Part shown: one piece after another, positions 1-7,944 of the stretch
Layout of the letters: each line of letters starts with the position of its first letter
How positions within the stretch are numbered: the stretch's first letter is position 1
Origin: Pseudoroseomonas cervicalis
GTDB taxonomy: Bacteria; Pseudomonadota; Alphaproteobacteria; Acetobacterales; Acetobacteraceae
Reading direction: 5' to 3'
Assembly: GCF_030818485.1 (NCBI RefSeq)
Contig: NZ_JAUTAJ010000002.1
Location: forward strand, 386,224 to 450,223
DNA: 64,000 bases
Notes under the pieces: generated by a model
What the model was told of the DNA's origin: nothing
Seen by the model: the letters and a program-made list of their open reading frames with translations, nothing else
Databases searched by the model: none
Translations under genes and position numbers: made by a program

Positions 1-1
1 C

Positions 2-823
2 GCCGGCATCTTCGGCAACCCACTCTCCGGCTGGATCATGGATTATTTCGATGGCTGGAACAGCTGGGCCGGCTGGCAGTGGATGTTCCTGATCGAGGCG
101 ATCCCGGCCGTGCTGCTCGGCATCGTCGTCATCGCCATGCTCGACAACCGGGTGCAGGACGCCAAATGGCTGAGCCAGTCCGAGAAGGACATCCTGGCCC
201 GCAACATCGAGGCGGATGCCAGCGGCAAGTCCGGCTCGCACTCGCTGCGCGCGGTGTTCGCCGATTGGCGCGTCTGGCTGATGTGCCTGATCTACTTCTC
301 CTTCGTCATGGGCCAGTACGGGCTGACGCTGTGGATGCCGACGCTGGTGCGTGCCTCGGGCGTCACGGGCAATTTCAACATCGGCCTGCTCAGCGCCATT
401 CCCTTCATCTGCGCCATCATCGCCATGGTGGTGTTCAGCCGCAGCGCCGACCGGCACCGCGAGCGCCGCTGGCACCTGGTGATCCCGGCCCTGCTGGGCG
501 CGGTGGGCTTCGTGGTGGCGGCGACCGCCTCCAGCACCACCATCGCCATCATCTTCCTGTCGATGGCCGCGGCCGGCGTGCTGGCCTGCGCGCCGCTCTT
601 CTGGTCGCTGCCGACGGCCTTCCTGACCGGCGCCGCCGCCGCCTCGGGCATCGCCGTCATCAACTCGGTGGCCAACCTGGCCGGCTTCGCCAGCCCCTAC
701 ATGATCGGCGTGGTGCGCGACCTGACGCAATCCACCGAGCTCGGCATGTATGTGCTGGCGGGCTTCCTGGTGCTGGGCGCCGCGCTGGTGCTCTCGGTCC
801 CGGGCCGGCTGGTCAATCGCTGA
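2..823 (+). CDS. MFS transporter, C-terminal part (5' end outside window)
   Basis: The frame is open from the first bases of the window, so the gene starts upstream; the first internal ATG (38) is not a credible start. The visible 270 or so residues hold about seven hydrophobic segments separated by short basic loops, including an R-S-A-D-R-H-R-E-R-R loop typical of major facilitator transporters between transmembrane helices. The overall pattern fits the anion:cation symporter group that takes up organic acids; the substrate cannot be read from this fragment. A hairpin with a T-run follows at 864-899. The stop overlaps the 3' end of the convergent LysR gene by a few bases. Confidence 0.85.
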   Translation, partial: AGIFGNPLSGWIMDYFDGWNSWAGWQWMFLIEAIPAVLLGIVVIAMLDNRVQDAKWLSQSEKDILARNIEADASGKSGSHSLRAVFADWRVWLMCLIYFSFVMGQYGLTLWMPTLVRASGVTGNFNIGLLSAIPFICAIIAMVVFSRSADRHRERRWHLVIPALLGAVGFVVAATASSTTIAIIFLSMAAAGVLACAPLFWSLPTAFLTGAAAASGIAVINSVANLAGFASPYMIGVVRDLTQSTELGMYVLAGFLVLGAALVLSVPGRLVNR

Positions 824-1814
824 TCCGGTGGCGGGGCGGCGACGCCCCGCCCTGCGCCGCTCCGGCGCCGTCCCCCCGAGCGGGGGGCGGCGCCTTTTTC
901 ATGCGCGGCGCCGCCTCCGCCGCTAGCTCGGCGCGCAGCAGGGCGATGAAGCGCTGCAGCGCCGCCTCCGGCTGCGGCGCCCGCCAGGCGAGGTGGAGCG
1001 GCGCCTCCAGCGGGATGGCGCCGTCCAGCCGGCGATAGGTGATGCCCTTGCCCTCCAGCCGCGCCATGGAGCGCGGCACGATGGTCAGCCCCAGACCCGC
1101 CGCCACCAGGCTGAGGGTGGAGACCAGGCGCGGCGTCTCCTGCCCGACCTGCGGGCTGAAGCCGGCGGCGCGGCAGGCGGCGATGATGCTGTCATAGAGG
1201 CCGGGCCCCGCCGGGCGGCGGGAGAGGATGAACACCTCCCCCGCCAGCTCGGCCAGCGCCAGCCGGCCGCGCCCGGCGGCCAGGCGGTGCTGGTCGGGCA
1301 GCGCCACCAGCATCTCCTCGCGCAGAACCGGCTCGCCCTGCAGGCCGGGCACCTGCGCGGCGGGGATGCGGATGAAGGCGGCGTCCAGCCGGCCCTCCTG
1401 CAGCGCCGCCGCCAGCTCGCCGGTGCTGCCCTCCTGCAGCGCCAGCACCACGCCGGGTGCCGCCTGGCGCATCCGCCGCAGCACGGTGGCCACCAGCGGC
1501 TGGAAGGCGGCGGAGCTGGTCAGGCCCAGCGCCAGCCGCCCCTCCTCGCCGCGCGCGGCGCGGCGTGTCGCCTCCAGCGCGGCCTCGGTATCGGCCAGCA
1601 GGCGGCTGGCGTGCTGCTGCAGCACCAGCCCGGCCGCGGTGGGCTCGACGCCGCGCGGCAGGCGGCGCAGCAGGGTGACGCCCAGCATCGCCTCCAGCGC
1701 GCGGATCTGCTGGCTCAGCGGCGGCTGCTGCAGGCCGAGGCGCTGCGCCGCGCGGGTCATGTGGCCTTCCTCGGCGACGGCCAGGAAGTAGCGCAGATGG
1801 CGCAGCTCGATCAC
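813..1814 (-). CDS. LysR family transcriptional regulator
   Basis: 333 residues from a GTG start. The first 60 residues are a typical LysR winged HTH (ELRHLRYFLAVAEEG, then RAAQRLGLQQPPLSQQIRALE), followed by a substrate-binding domain. GTG at 1814 is chosen because GGAG lies 7 bases upstream and the family motif begins immediately; an in-frame ATG at 1850 would add 12 residues. The C-terminal tail (KKAPPPARGDGAGAAQGG) is longer than usual and runs over the terminator of the convergent MFS gene. It is divergent from the chromate transporter genes at 1975, the common arrangement for a LysR regulator and its target, so these genes are likely targets; the effector is unknown. Confidence 0.9.
   Translation of the reverse strand: MIELRHLRYFLAVAEEGHMTRAAQRLGLQQPPLSQQIRALEAMLGVTLLRRLPRGVEPTAAGLVLQQHASRLLADTEAALEATRRAARGEEGRLALGLTSSAAFQPLVATVLRRMRQAAPGVVLALQEGSTGELAAALQEGRLDAAFIRIPAAQVPGLQGEPVLREEMLVALPDQHRLAAGRGRLALAELAGEVFILSRRPAGPGLYDSIIAACRAAGFSPQVGQETPRLVSTLSLVAAGLGLTIVPRSMARLEGKGITYRRLDGAIPLEAPLHLAWRAPQPEAALQRFIALLRAELAAEAAPRMKKAPPPARGDGAGAAQGGASPPRHRISD
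864..899 (+). terminator. Rho-independent terminator after the MFS gene
   Basis: GGCGCCG and six C pair with six G and CGGCGCC around a GAGC loop (one bulged T), followed by five T at 895-899. It lies inside the C-terminal coding tail of the opposing LysR gene, which has about 30 extra residues there. Confidence 0.7.
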
Positions 1815-1815
1815 G

Positions 1816-1834
1816 CCATATCTCCGGCATATGG
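1816..1834. promoter_or_regulatory. Candidate LysR operator (CCATAT-N7-ATATGG)
   Basis: A perfect 6+6 bp dyad with a 7-bp spacer lies just upstream of the LysR start and overlaps its own ribosome-binding site, in the divergent region facing the chromate transporter. It contains the T-N11-A type symmetry bound by LysR proteins. Autoregulation is an inference. Confidence 0.45.
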
Positions 1835-1974
1835 ATTTTTGCTGATGCATATATTGGACAGTTTGTCGCCAGGCGCCTAGGCCGTCCGGGCGGCGCCGTC
1901 GCGCCGCCCGGGCGCCCCGCACCCGGCCCCTTCTGCATCCGACGGTCTTTCGATCCGCCTGGGGGATCCGCGCC

Positions 1975-2583
1975 ATGACCCTGCCCGCCCCGCCCGACGC
2001 CCCCGACCCGGCGCCCCCGCTCCACACCCCGCGCCTGGCCGAACTGTTCACCGGCTTCCTCGGCCTCGGCCTGATCGGCTTCGGCGGCGTGCTGCCGCTG
2101 GCGCACCGCATGCTGGTGGAGCGGCGCCGCTGGGTCAGCGCCGGCGAGTTCACCGATCTGCTGTCCCTCTGCCAGTTCCTGCCGGGCGGCAACATCATCA
2201 ACCTCTCGGTCGCCATCGGGCTGCGCTTCCACGGCGTGGCCGGCGCCTGCGCCGCGCTGGCCGGGCTGATCACCGCGCCGACGCTGATCGTCGTGGCGCT
2301 CGGCATGGTCTATGACCGCTACCAGGACGATCCGCAGATCCGCCATCTCTTCGCCGGGCTGGCCGCCGCCGGCACGGCGCTGCTGATCGCCATGGCGGTG
2401 AAGATGCTGCGGCCGCTCTGGCGCCCCGGCCAGGGGAAGGGACCGGCGCAGTGGCAGTGGCGCGGCCTCTGCATCGTGCTGCTCTGCTTCGTGGCGATCG
2501 CGCTGCTGCGCCTGCCGCTGCTGCCCACCATGCTGGTGCTGGCGCCGCTCAGCATCGCGCTCCACTGGCGGCGCGCGGTATGA
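1975..2583 (+). CDS. Chromate transporter, N-terminal-half subunit
   Basis: 202 residues carrying the CHR-family signature near the N-terminus (FLGLGLIGFGGVLPLAHRML, then W-V-S-A-G-E-F and the L-C-Q-F-L-P-G-G block) and about five to six hydrophobic segments. This is the short, one-domain form of ChrA; such proteins work in pairs encoded by adjacent genes, and the second half follows here with a 4-base ATGA overlap. CHR proteins export or exchange chromate/sulfate-like anions across the inner membrane; the actual substrate is not established by sequence. Confidence 0.85.
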   Translation: MTLPAPPDAPDPAPPLHTPRLAELFTGFLGLGLIGFGGVLPLAHRMLVERRRWVSAGEFTDLLSLCQFLPGGNIINLSVAIGLRFHGVAGACAALAGLITAPTLIVVALGMVYDRYQDDPQIRHLFAGLAAAGTALLIAMAVKMLRPLWRPGQGKGPAQWQWRGLCIVLLCFVAIALLRLPLLPTMLVLAPLSIALHWRRAV

Positions 2584-3110
2584 GCGAGACGCTGCTGGCG
2601 CTGGCGCGCATCTTCACCGAGCTGTCGCTGCTGGCCTTTGGCGGCGGCAACAGCATCCTGCCCGAGATGCAGCGCCAGGTGGTGGAGGTGCAGCACTGGA
2701 TGAACGCCCGGCAATTCGCCGCCCTCTTCGCCCTGGCCCAGGCGGCGCCGGGGCCGAACATGATGGTGGTGCCGCTGATCGGCTGGCATGTCGCCGGGGT
2801 GTGGGGGCTGCTGGTCAGCGCGGTGGCCAAATTCCTGCCCTCCTCGCTGGTCACCGGCCTGTCGCTGATGGCCTGGGAGCGCTTCCGCGACCGGCCCTGG
2901 CGGCGCGGCGTGCAGATCGGCCTGGCGCCGATGACCATCGGTCTGGTCGCCGCCAGCGCCGCGGTGATGGTGGAGGCAACGCTCTACCGCCCGGTGCTGG
3001 CCGGCATCGGCCTGGCCGGCGCGGCGCTGCTGGTGGCGACCCGCATCCACCCGCTCTGGGTGCTGCTGGGCGGCGCGCTGATCGGGCTCAGCGGTATCGG
3101 CCAGGGCTGA
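2580..3110 (+). CDS. Chromate transporter, C-terminal-half subunit
   Basis: 176 residues with a second copy of the CHR signature (L-A-F-G-G-G-N-S-I-L-P-E-M, then A-Q-A-A-P-G-P-N) and several transmembrane segments. The ATG overlaps the stop of the first subunit, so the two halves are translationally coupled and presumably assemble as a heterodimer with antiparallel halves, as inferred for paired short-chain CHR proteins. Confidence 0.85.
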   Translation: MSETLLALARIFTELSLLAFGGGNSILPEMQRQVVEVQHWMNARQFAALFALAQAAPGPNMMVVPLIGWHVAGVWGLLVSAVAKFLPSSLVTGLSLMAWERFRDRPWRRGVQIGLAPMTIGLVAASAAVMVEATLYRPVLAGIGLAGAALLVATRIHPLWVLLGGALIGLSGIGQG

Positions 3111-3134
3111 GGCGGTGCCCGGCCCCGGCGCGCC

Positions 3135-3635
3135 TCAGCCGCCGATGCTGAGGCTGTGCAACGCCCCGCGGCCGGGCAGGGAGAGGTCGCGGCAGAAGCG
3201 CTGCGCCGCCGCCTGGCCGGGGGCGACATGCCAGTAGAGCCGCTCCGCCCCCGCCGCCTCGGCCCGGCGGCGCGACGCCGCCAGCAGCAGCTGGCCCAGG
3301 CCCTGGCCGCGCCGCGCCGGCTCGACGAACAGATCCTGCAGCCAGCAGGCGCAGCCGCGCAGCGCGCTGTGCGGATGCAGCGCCAGATGCGCGAAGCCGG
3401 CGGCCCGGCCCTCCAGCAGCAGCAGCAGCCCGTGCAGCGGCACCTGCGGCGCCAGCAGCCGGTCCCAGCAGGCCTCGGTCACCGCCAGCGGCAGCGGCGC
3501 CGCGCCCTGCCGCCCCTCGGCCTGATACGCCGCCCAGAGCCGCAGCCAGGCCGGCCGGTCGGCCGGCAGCAGCGGCCGCACCGTCGCGAGATCCTCGAGC
3601 TGCAGCAGCGGCGTGCCGTCGATCGCGCTGCCCAT
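3135..3635 (-). CDS. GNAT family N-acetyltransferase
   Basis: 166 residues. The acetyl-CoA pyrophosphate-binding motif R-R-G-Q-G-L-G is followed by the helix typical of the GNAT fold, then L-Y-W-H-V and a C-terminal strand (ALHSLSIGG). The start at 3635 has AAGGAGG five bases upstream; longer in-frame starts lack such a site. The acceptor substrate is unknown. Nothing in the neighbourhood suggests an operon partner. Confidence 0.85.
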   Translation of the reverse strand: MGSAIDGTPLLQLEDLATVRPLLPADRPAWLRLWAAYQAEGRQGAAPLPLAVTEACWDRLLAPQVPLHGLLLLLEGRAAGFAHLALHPHSALRGCACWLQDLFVEPARRGQGLGQLLLAASRRRAEAAGAERLYWHVAPGQAAAQRFCRDLSLPGRGALHSLSIGG

Positions 3636-3729
3636 GAGGTCCTCCTTCCCTTCGATCGGTGTGCAATCCTGCCGGGCATCTTTGCGCCCCGTGGCCGGAT
3701 TGCGAATCACAGGGCGGCGAAGCCCATGC

Positions 3730-4275
3730 TCAGCGGCGCAGGCGCCGCCGCTCCAGCGCCAGCTGCGGCGTCTCGCCCGCTTCCCAGGCATTGGCGCCCG
3801 GCGCCAGCTGCGGCACCGGGATATCGGCCCGTGCCTGCCGCTTCTCGGCCGAGGACACGCCCGCCGCCCGGTCGCGCGCCGCCAGCCTGGCCGGGTCGAG
3901 CTGCCCCTCGCCGGTGAAGCCCATCATCAGCTGCGGGATGCCGAGCGGCAGCGCGTCGCCGCGATCCACCTGCCAGGTATGCCAGGTCTTGCCATAGGTG
4001 GTGGCGAGCTGGCGCATCACCGTCGTCTCCACCGCCTGCGGCACGCCGGGCATGATCAGCTGGCCGGAGGTCGTCTCGAAATGATGGCTGTGCCAGAGCG
4101 GCTTCTCCGCCTCCGGCAGGGAGCGGAACAGCCTTTCGGAGACGATGTATTCGATGCCGATCAGCCGCGCCCCGGCGCCCGGCCCGTCGAAGATGGCGCA
4201 TTGCTGCAGCTCCTCGGAGAGATGCGTGCAGTAGTGATGCGCCTCGACCGCGCGGCCGAGTTCGTCGGCATAGAA
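3730..4275 (-). pseudogene. DUF1264 (OBAP-like) gene, C-terminal fragment cut by prophage
   Basis: The minus-strand frame runs from the attachment core (codons F-Y-A) to the stop at 3730 and reads FYADELGRAVEAHHYCTHL, then ELQQCAIFDG, IGIEYIVSERLF, LWHSHHFE, and TYGKTWHTWQVDRGDALPLG. These are the conserved blocks of the DUF1264 / oil-body-associated-protein family. There is no start codon at the break: the first 92 residues of the same gene lie at 48726-49012, on the far side of the prophage. An internal ATG (4053) could start only the last 107 residues. Function of bacterial DUF1264 proteins is unknown to me. Confidence 0.9.
4265..4275. repeat. Attachment site core, left (attL)
   Basis: TCGGCATAGAA, identical to 48726-48736. 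On the minus strand it encodes the F-Y-A codons plus two bases of the next codon in both halves of the split host gene. The integrase stop lies 22 bases inside. Confidence 0.9.
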
Positions 4276-4296
4276 CTATCTATTTAGGTTTATCAG

Positions 4297-5328
4297 TTAC
4301 TTGCCGCCTCGGTTTCCAATTTTTTCCAATCGGGCAGAAACTTTGGCCATCGCCGCCTCCGCCATAGTCTTCTGGTCCGCTGAACGGGTGTAGTGCGCCA
4401 CCATCTGCAGGGTGCGATGGCCGGTGACGGCCGCAATCTCGTGCACGCTGCAGCCAGCTTCAGCCAACCGCCGAGCCGCCACTTTTCTCAGCCCGTGTAG
4501 GCCGAGGCCACGAAGGCCAATCTGCTTCAGGAAATACCGAAGCCCATCCGTGAGTCGTTGAGGCGTCCACGGAATGCCATCATCGTTGGTCAGAATGTGA
4601 GTGGAGGCGCGTCCGCCACGCCAAACGGCTAGCTCTGCAGCCAGATCGGGATGGATAGGAAGAGTAAGCGCCACCTTTGTCTTCAGTTGGACCAACTGAA
4701 TAGAGCCTGTTGCTACCTGCCCCCATGTCATTGCGCAGAGATCGCCTCTTCTCTGACCGGTAAAAACCGCCAGCAACATCGCGCGGCGAAAATGCTCTGG
4801 AGCACGAGAAAGCGCAAACGCCAGCTCGTCCTCTGACCATGCCTGAAGCTCTCCAATAGGTAGTTTCTTTATCCTGGCGCAGGGATTGCTAGAGATACGT
4901 TCCCGATCCATAGCCCACATCAAGAAGGCGGACAAATTTTGGACAAAAGCGTTTGCGCTGGCATTGCCGTGACCTAAAGCGATACTGTCGCGCATGGTTA
5001 GAACCATGCCGCGAGTGATGTCGCTCAGGTTCTCGACCTTGAATCCTTCAAGGCGCGAAAGACTCCGCCTTCTGATTTTCTGAGTGACAGCTGCAAGTCG
5101 GGCGAAATCGGGCGACGAGTAGTGATCCGTAATCGAATCTCGAACTTCGCAGCCTGAAGCAAAAGCCTTGGGCTGTTGTTTCGCCTTCGCTAGGGCTGCT
5201 AGAAAGCGCCTGTCGGACGGATCAGGTAGACGTTCGCCGGTCGCGCGCAGGTAGTAGTATTCCGCTGTGCTGCCGTCGGCCTTGAGCTTCACGATCCGTT
5301 TTACGCCTCGCGGCAGCTTCGGCGCCAT
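4297..5328 (-). CDS. int: Tyrosine recombinase (phage integrase)
   Basis: 343 residues. An N-terminal SAM-like/core-binding region (about 60-170) precedes the catalytic domain. Visible catalytic residues: Arg193 in TGQRRGDL, Lys about 216-218, His278-x-x-Arg281 in HGLRK, His304 in TGHRT and the nucleophile Tyr313 in AHYTRS. Start chosen at ATG 5328 (MAPKLPRG); longer in-frame starts would lie within the overlapping upstream gene. It sits beside attL and is the last gene of the leftward arm, overlapping the excisionase-like gene by 107 bases. It would catalyse site-specific insertion and excision at the DUF1264 attachment site. Codon use is less GC-rich than its neighbours. Confidence 0.95.
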   Translation of the reverse strand: MAPKLPRGVKRIVKLKADGSTAEYYYLRATGERLPDPSDRRFLAALAKAKQQPKAFASGCEVRDSITDHYSSPDFARLAAVTQKIRRRSLSRLEGFKVENLSDITRGMVLTMRDSIALGHGNASANAFVQNLSAFLMWAMDRERISSNPCARIKKLPIGELQAWSEDELAFALSRAPEHFRRAMLLAVFTGQRRGDLCAMTWGQVATGSIQLVQLKTKVALTLPIHPDLAAELAVWRGGRASTHILTNDDGIPWTPQRLTDGLRYFLKQIGLRGLGLHGLRKVAARRLAEAGCSVHEIAAVTGHRTLQMVAHYTRSADQKTMAEAAMAKVSARLEKIGNRGGK

Positions 5329-5551
5329 ATGCGGTGATCCTTGCCCTGAGTTCTTCGATCCGACGCGCATGTGAGCTTGTGCCGAACACGTCGTCCAGCG
5401 CTTGCCGGTCCCATCGAGGCGTTCTGGGCCCAAGATGCAGGCTCGGCTCCGGGATCTTCCCTGCCCTGACCAGCCTCGGCAGTTCGTCCACGCGGACGGA
5501 GAGGTACTTGGCCGCCGCATCGCGGTCCAGCCAGCGGGGGGCGTCATTCAT
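5222..5551 (-). CDS. Excisionase-like helix-turn-helix protein
   Basis: 109 residues starting MNDAPRWLDRDAAAKYLSV, the MerR/AlpA-like winged-helix beginning used by phage excisionases and DNA-binding adaptors (DRDAAAKYLSVRVDELPRLVRAG). Start at 5551 has GGAGG 8 bases upstream. Directly upstream of, and overlapping, the integrase gene. A role in excision is inferred from fold and position. Confidence 0.7.
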   Translation of the reverse strand: MNDAPRWLDRDAAAKYLSVRVDELPRLVRAGKIPEPSLHLGPRTPRWDRQALDDVFGTSSHARRIEELRARITAYGAEAAARRKTDREAQGRRQHSGILLPARDRRTST

Positions 5552-5921
5552 GGGCGGCCTCCGTCTCCAGAATTGGCCTGTCGTCATTCAGCCGCCCGTG
5601 CTTGGCAGCATCCAGCAGGATGCCAAGGCAGGCACGGGCATGGGCTAGGTGGGACTGGCCGGACTCTGCGTCTGTGTTCTCGCCTTCCCACCAGGCTAGC
5701 AGGTGGCGCATCGCGGCGGCCTGATAGACGCTCGCGGACACGTTGTGCTCACGCCAGTTGTAGGCGCCGTACTTGCGGGCCCCGAGCCCGAACACCTCAG
5801 CCTCGGCGATCAGGGCTGGCGGCGGAATTAGGTGCAGCGGCGTCTTCAGCACACCGTACCGGGTCTTCGGGTTGCTGTCCGGGTGGTCTGCCTGGACGGC
5901 GGCAACGATGGGGTCACGCAT
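5544..5921 (-). CDS. DUF5664 protein, dNTP diphosphohydrolase-like
   Basis: 125 residues with the family pattern G-A-R-K-Y-G-A-Y-N-W-R at about 50-60 and AAMRHLLAWWEGENTDAESG, followed by H-L-A-H-A-R-A-C-L. This matches small phage proteins assigned to the dATP/dGTP diphosphohydrolase (DUF5664) family, all-alpha enzymes related to MazG that would hydrolyse deoxynucleoside triphosphates. Acidic residues suited to metal binding (E-G-E-N, D-A-E) are present. It overlaps the neighbouring genes on both sides and belongs to the leftward early transcript with the ThyX-like gene, suggesting nucleotide-pool control during infection. Confidence 0.65.
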   Translation of the reverse strand: MRDPIVAAVQADHPDSNPKTRYGVLKTPLHLIPPPALIAEAEVFGLGARKYGAYNWREHNVSASVYQAAAMRHLLAWWEGENTDAESGQSHLAHARACLGILLDAAKHGRLNDDRPILETEAAHE

Positions 5922-6216
5922 CGGCGAACAGCTCCATCTGCACGGCCTTTGCCACCGCTGGCGACGGGATGGCCGCGGCGAGGGTGTCAAGGTGGGCGGC
6001 GTGAAAGCGGGTCTTGTGCGGCGTCTCTGCCGGCAGACCGAGCCTCTGCATGGTCTCCCTCCAGCGCCGCCCATTCCAGGCCATGAAGCGGCCACCGTTG
6101 CCGTCACGATCCCAGGCTTCCTTCGTGCTGGTCGCCCCCGTGGCCAGCGTGTAGGCCAGGAAGTAGGGGTTGGCGTCGATCCTCGCTGCCTCTGCGACGA
6201 GCTGGGCTGCGGTCAT
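5914..6216 (-). CDS. Hypothetical phage protein (100 aa)
   Basis: Start at 6216 (MTAAQLVAEAARIDANPYFL) with AGGAGGG upstream; ATGA overlap with the gene before it. No family recognised. The centre (RFMAWNGRRWRETMQRLGL) looks helical and basic. Part of the leftward early operon. Confidence 0.7.
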   Translation of the reverse strand: MTAAQLVAEAARIDANPYFLAYTLATGATSTKEAWDRDGNGGRFMAWNGRRWRETMQRLGLPAETPHKTRFHAAHLDTLAAAIPSPAVAKAVQMELFADA

Positions 6217-6530
6217 GCCCCGCCCTCCTTCGCGCCGGGCCGGGCTGCAAAGGCTGCATCCAGGGCATCGCAAGCCTGAGCGACCACCTGCTCGTAATCC
6301 GCAGGCCGATCGCAATATGGCGCCAGTTCGTCGGCGGCTGCTTGCACCATGTCGCCGGTCGGTGGCCAAGCGATGACCCGCAGCGACCCCACCGGCTGCT
6401 GGAGCTGCTCGGGGGTGAGGCCGAGAGCCCGACCGACGAAGTAGGCGATGTCCTCATCGTCCAAGTGCGACGTGCGACCGTCCAGCAGGCATGCCTGGAT
6501 GCGCTGGAGATAGGATATCTGCTCAGCCAT
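6213..6530 (-). CDS. Hypothetical phage protein (105 aa)
   Basis: Start MAEQISYLQRIQACLLDGRT at 6530; 8-base overlap with the upstream gene and ATGA overlap with the next. Acidic, mostly helical (DDEDIAYFVGRALGLTPEQL). No family recognised. Confidence 0.7.
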   Translation of the reverse strand: MAEQISYLQRIQACLLDGRTSHLDDEDIAYFVGRALGLTPEQLQQPVGSLRVIAWPPTGDMVQAAADELAPYCDRPADYEQVVAQACDALDAAFAARPGAKEGGA

Positions 6531-6783
6531 GGTCGGCGGGTCCTTGCTGGTGGGTGGGGGTGGCAGTCTCCCGTTCGATGCTTCGGATGCCCGGCATCTG
6601 TTGCCATTGCCGAACGTCCGGGACAATCTGCCCACTGTCGGCAAACCACGCGCCTTGGCCATTGCGCCAGAATACGTCGAAGGTCGCCCAACGGAATGCA
6701 TTCGCCCCCGCGCTGAGAACCCGAGTTCGTGTGCCCGTAGGAGGCCGCTCGGCAGGGAACATCAGCCATAGATCACCCGGCAT
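6523..6783 (-). CDS. Hypothetical phage protein (86 aa)
   Basis: Start MPGDLWLMFPAERPPTGTRT at 6783, preceded by AGGAGG; an in-frame start 10 codons earlier is less well placed. Tryptophan-rich (DVFWRNGQGAWFADSG). No family recognised. Confidence 0.65.
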   Translation of the reverse strand: MPGDLWLMFPAERPPTGTRTRVLSAGANAFRWATFDVFWRNGQGAWFADSGQIVPDVRQWQQMPGIRSIERETATPTHQQGPADHG

Positions 6784-7402
6784 CGTCGGCGCCTCCTGCA
6801 GACTGACACACATCGCAGAGGACGGTGTGGCGCTCGCCCGGCCCGGCGGCCCAACGCCAACCCTTGTCGTCGCACCATGAGCACCGCTTGCCTTCGTCTG
6901 CGGGCGGGGTCGGGATCAGGGCGAGGATGCGGCGGCAGGTGCGGCCCTTTAGAGCTTCCTCAGCCGCGCGCGCCTCTGTCCACTGCGGCGCGGTGCATGG
7001 TTCATCAAGCGCCGCCTCAGCCGCCCGCCGCAGCCCCCTAGCCTCAGCCTCCGCCAGTTGGGCGGCGAGGTGGTCGGTGCCGTCAGGTTCAGGACGGCCA
7101 CGGATTTGCCCGGCGAGACTTCCCGCCGCAGCACTCCACGCCAAAGCGGTTTTGCCGGTCGTGCCCTTGCCAAACTGCTCCAGCGCATCGCACACCTTGG
7201 CACACGCCTCCCGCTCCGCCTTCACAGCCGCTTCGATCCTGGCGGGCACGGCCTGGCGCTCGCGGAGGAGGGCGCGGAACATCGATGCCACCTCCTTCGC
7301 CCCGAGATCGACGGAAGGTTCTGACCGGTTGAATGCCCGCGCTTCCTGTCGCCGGATCATTGCCTCCACCTCGGCGTCGCTCGGAACCTGGTCAGCCGGC
7401 AT
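6773..7402 (-). CDS. Hypothetical phage protein with C-terminal zinc-finger-like cysteines
   Basis: 209 residues from MPADQVPSDAEVEAMIRRQE (7402). Helical, charged N-terminal half (REACAKVCDALEQFG; EALKGRTCRRILALIPTP), then a C-terminal CSWC-x(18)-CDVC pair suited to bind one zinc. Similar composite phage proteins are common in early operons but have no assigned function. It overlaps both neighbours. Confidence 0.7.
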   Translation of the reverse strand: MPADQVPSDAEVEAMIRRQEARAFNRSEPSVDLGAKEVASMFRALLRERQAVPARIEAAVKAEREACAKVCDALEQFGKGTTGKTALAWSAAAGSLAGQIRGRPEPDGTDHLAAQLAEAEARGLRRAAEAALDEPCTAPQWTEARAAEEALKGRTCRRILALIPTPPADEGKRCSWCDDKGWRWAAGPGERHTVLCDVCQSAGGADDAG

Positions 7403-7577
7403 CGCGAGCCTCCTTCTGCGTCGGGGATGTGAGGGCGGTCTTGGCGATGTGAGCCAGCGGAGCGCGGCCGGACCAAGGCTCGCTGCCGGCAATCTTCGTC
7501 AGAGCCTCCCGCAGCCTCGCATTCTCCGCCTCCAGCTCCGCCATCCGTTGAGCCGTCGCGCACATCGGTTTGCACAT
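7392..7577 (-). CDS. Small coiled-coil phage protein (61 aa)
   Basis: Starts MCKPMCATAQRMAELEAENA at 7577; the segment MAELEAENARLREALTKIAG is a short coiled coil, followed by a polar tail. ATGA overlap with the upstream membrane peptide gene. The CKPMCA pair could bind metal. Function unknown. Confidence 0.6.
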   Translation of the reverse strand: MCKPMCATAQRMAELEAENARLREALTKIAGSEPWSGRAPLAHIAKTALTSPTQKEARDAG

Positions 7578-7726
7578 CACCAGATCTTCCCGCTGCTGCA
7601 CTGGGCCATAAGGGCGACGATCGCGGCCAAGCCGACCCATTCGACGACCGTGGAGACGGTATTTCCCCAGGTCTTGAGGGTGTCGGCCCAGGCGACAGAC
7701 GGCGTGGGTTCATTCTTCATAGCCAT
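7577..7726 (-). CDS. Small single-span membrane protein (49 aa)
   Basis: Starts MAMKNEPTPSVAWAD at 7726 with a soluble N-terminus and one hydrophobic helix near the C-terminus (WVGLAAIVALMAQCSSG). Overlaps both neighbours by a few bases, which supports translation. Role unknown; one of three tiny membrane proteins in this operon. Confidence 0.6.
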   Translation of the reverse strand: MAMKNEPTPSVAWADTLKTWGNTVSTVVEWVGLAAIVALMAQCSSGKIW

Positions 7727-7944
7727 CACCCCATCCCCCCACACCGCCGCGGGCACGACTCTCGACGCAGGCGGTCGAGTTCGTCGCCCAGGTCGCGGTT
7801 CGCGTCGCACGCCTCGTGGAACAGCAAGCCGGTGCGGGCCAGGGCCAGAATCTGCCCGGCTGTCAGCGTGGCCGGCTCGTTGGCGCCCATGCTGGAGAAC
7901 TGCCGCTCAATCGCCAGCAGCGTCTGCTTGGGGATCATGCTCAT
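7726..7944 (-). CDS. Hypothetical phage protein (72 aa)
   Basis: Start MSMIPKQTLLAIERQFSS at 7944 overlaps the stop of the ThyX-like gene (TGATG). C-terminal half is charged (DANRDLGDELDRLRRES) and ends in CPRRC. No family recognised. Confidence 0.65.
   Translation of the reverse strand: MSMIPKQTLLAIERQFSSMGANEPATLTAGQILALARTGLLFHEACDANRDLGDELDRLRRESCPRRCGGMG

Noticed and set aside
1815..2306. Long N-terminal extension of the LysR frame
   Set aside because: Low-complexity, antisense to the chromate transporter; the HTH begins at the GTG at 1814 with its own ribosome-binding site.
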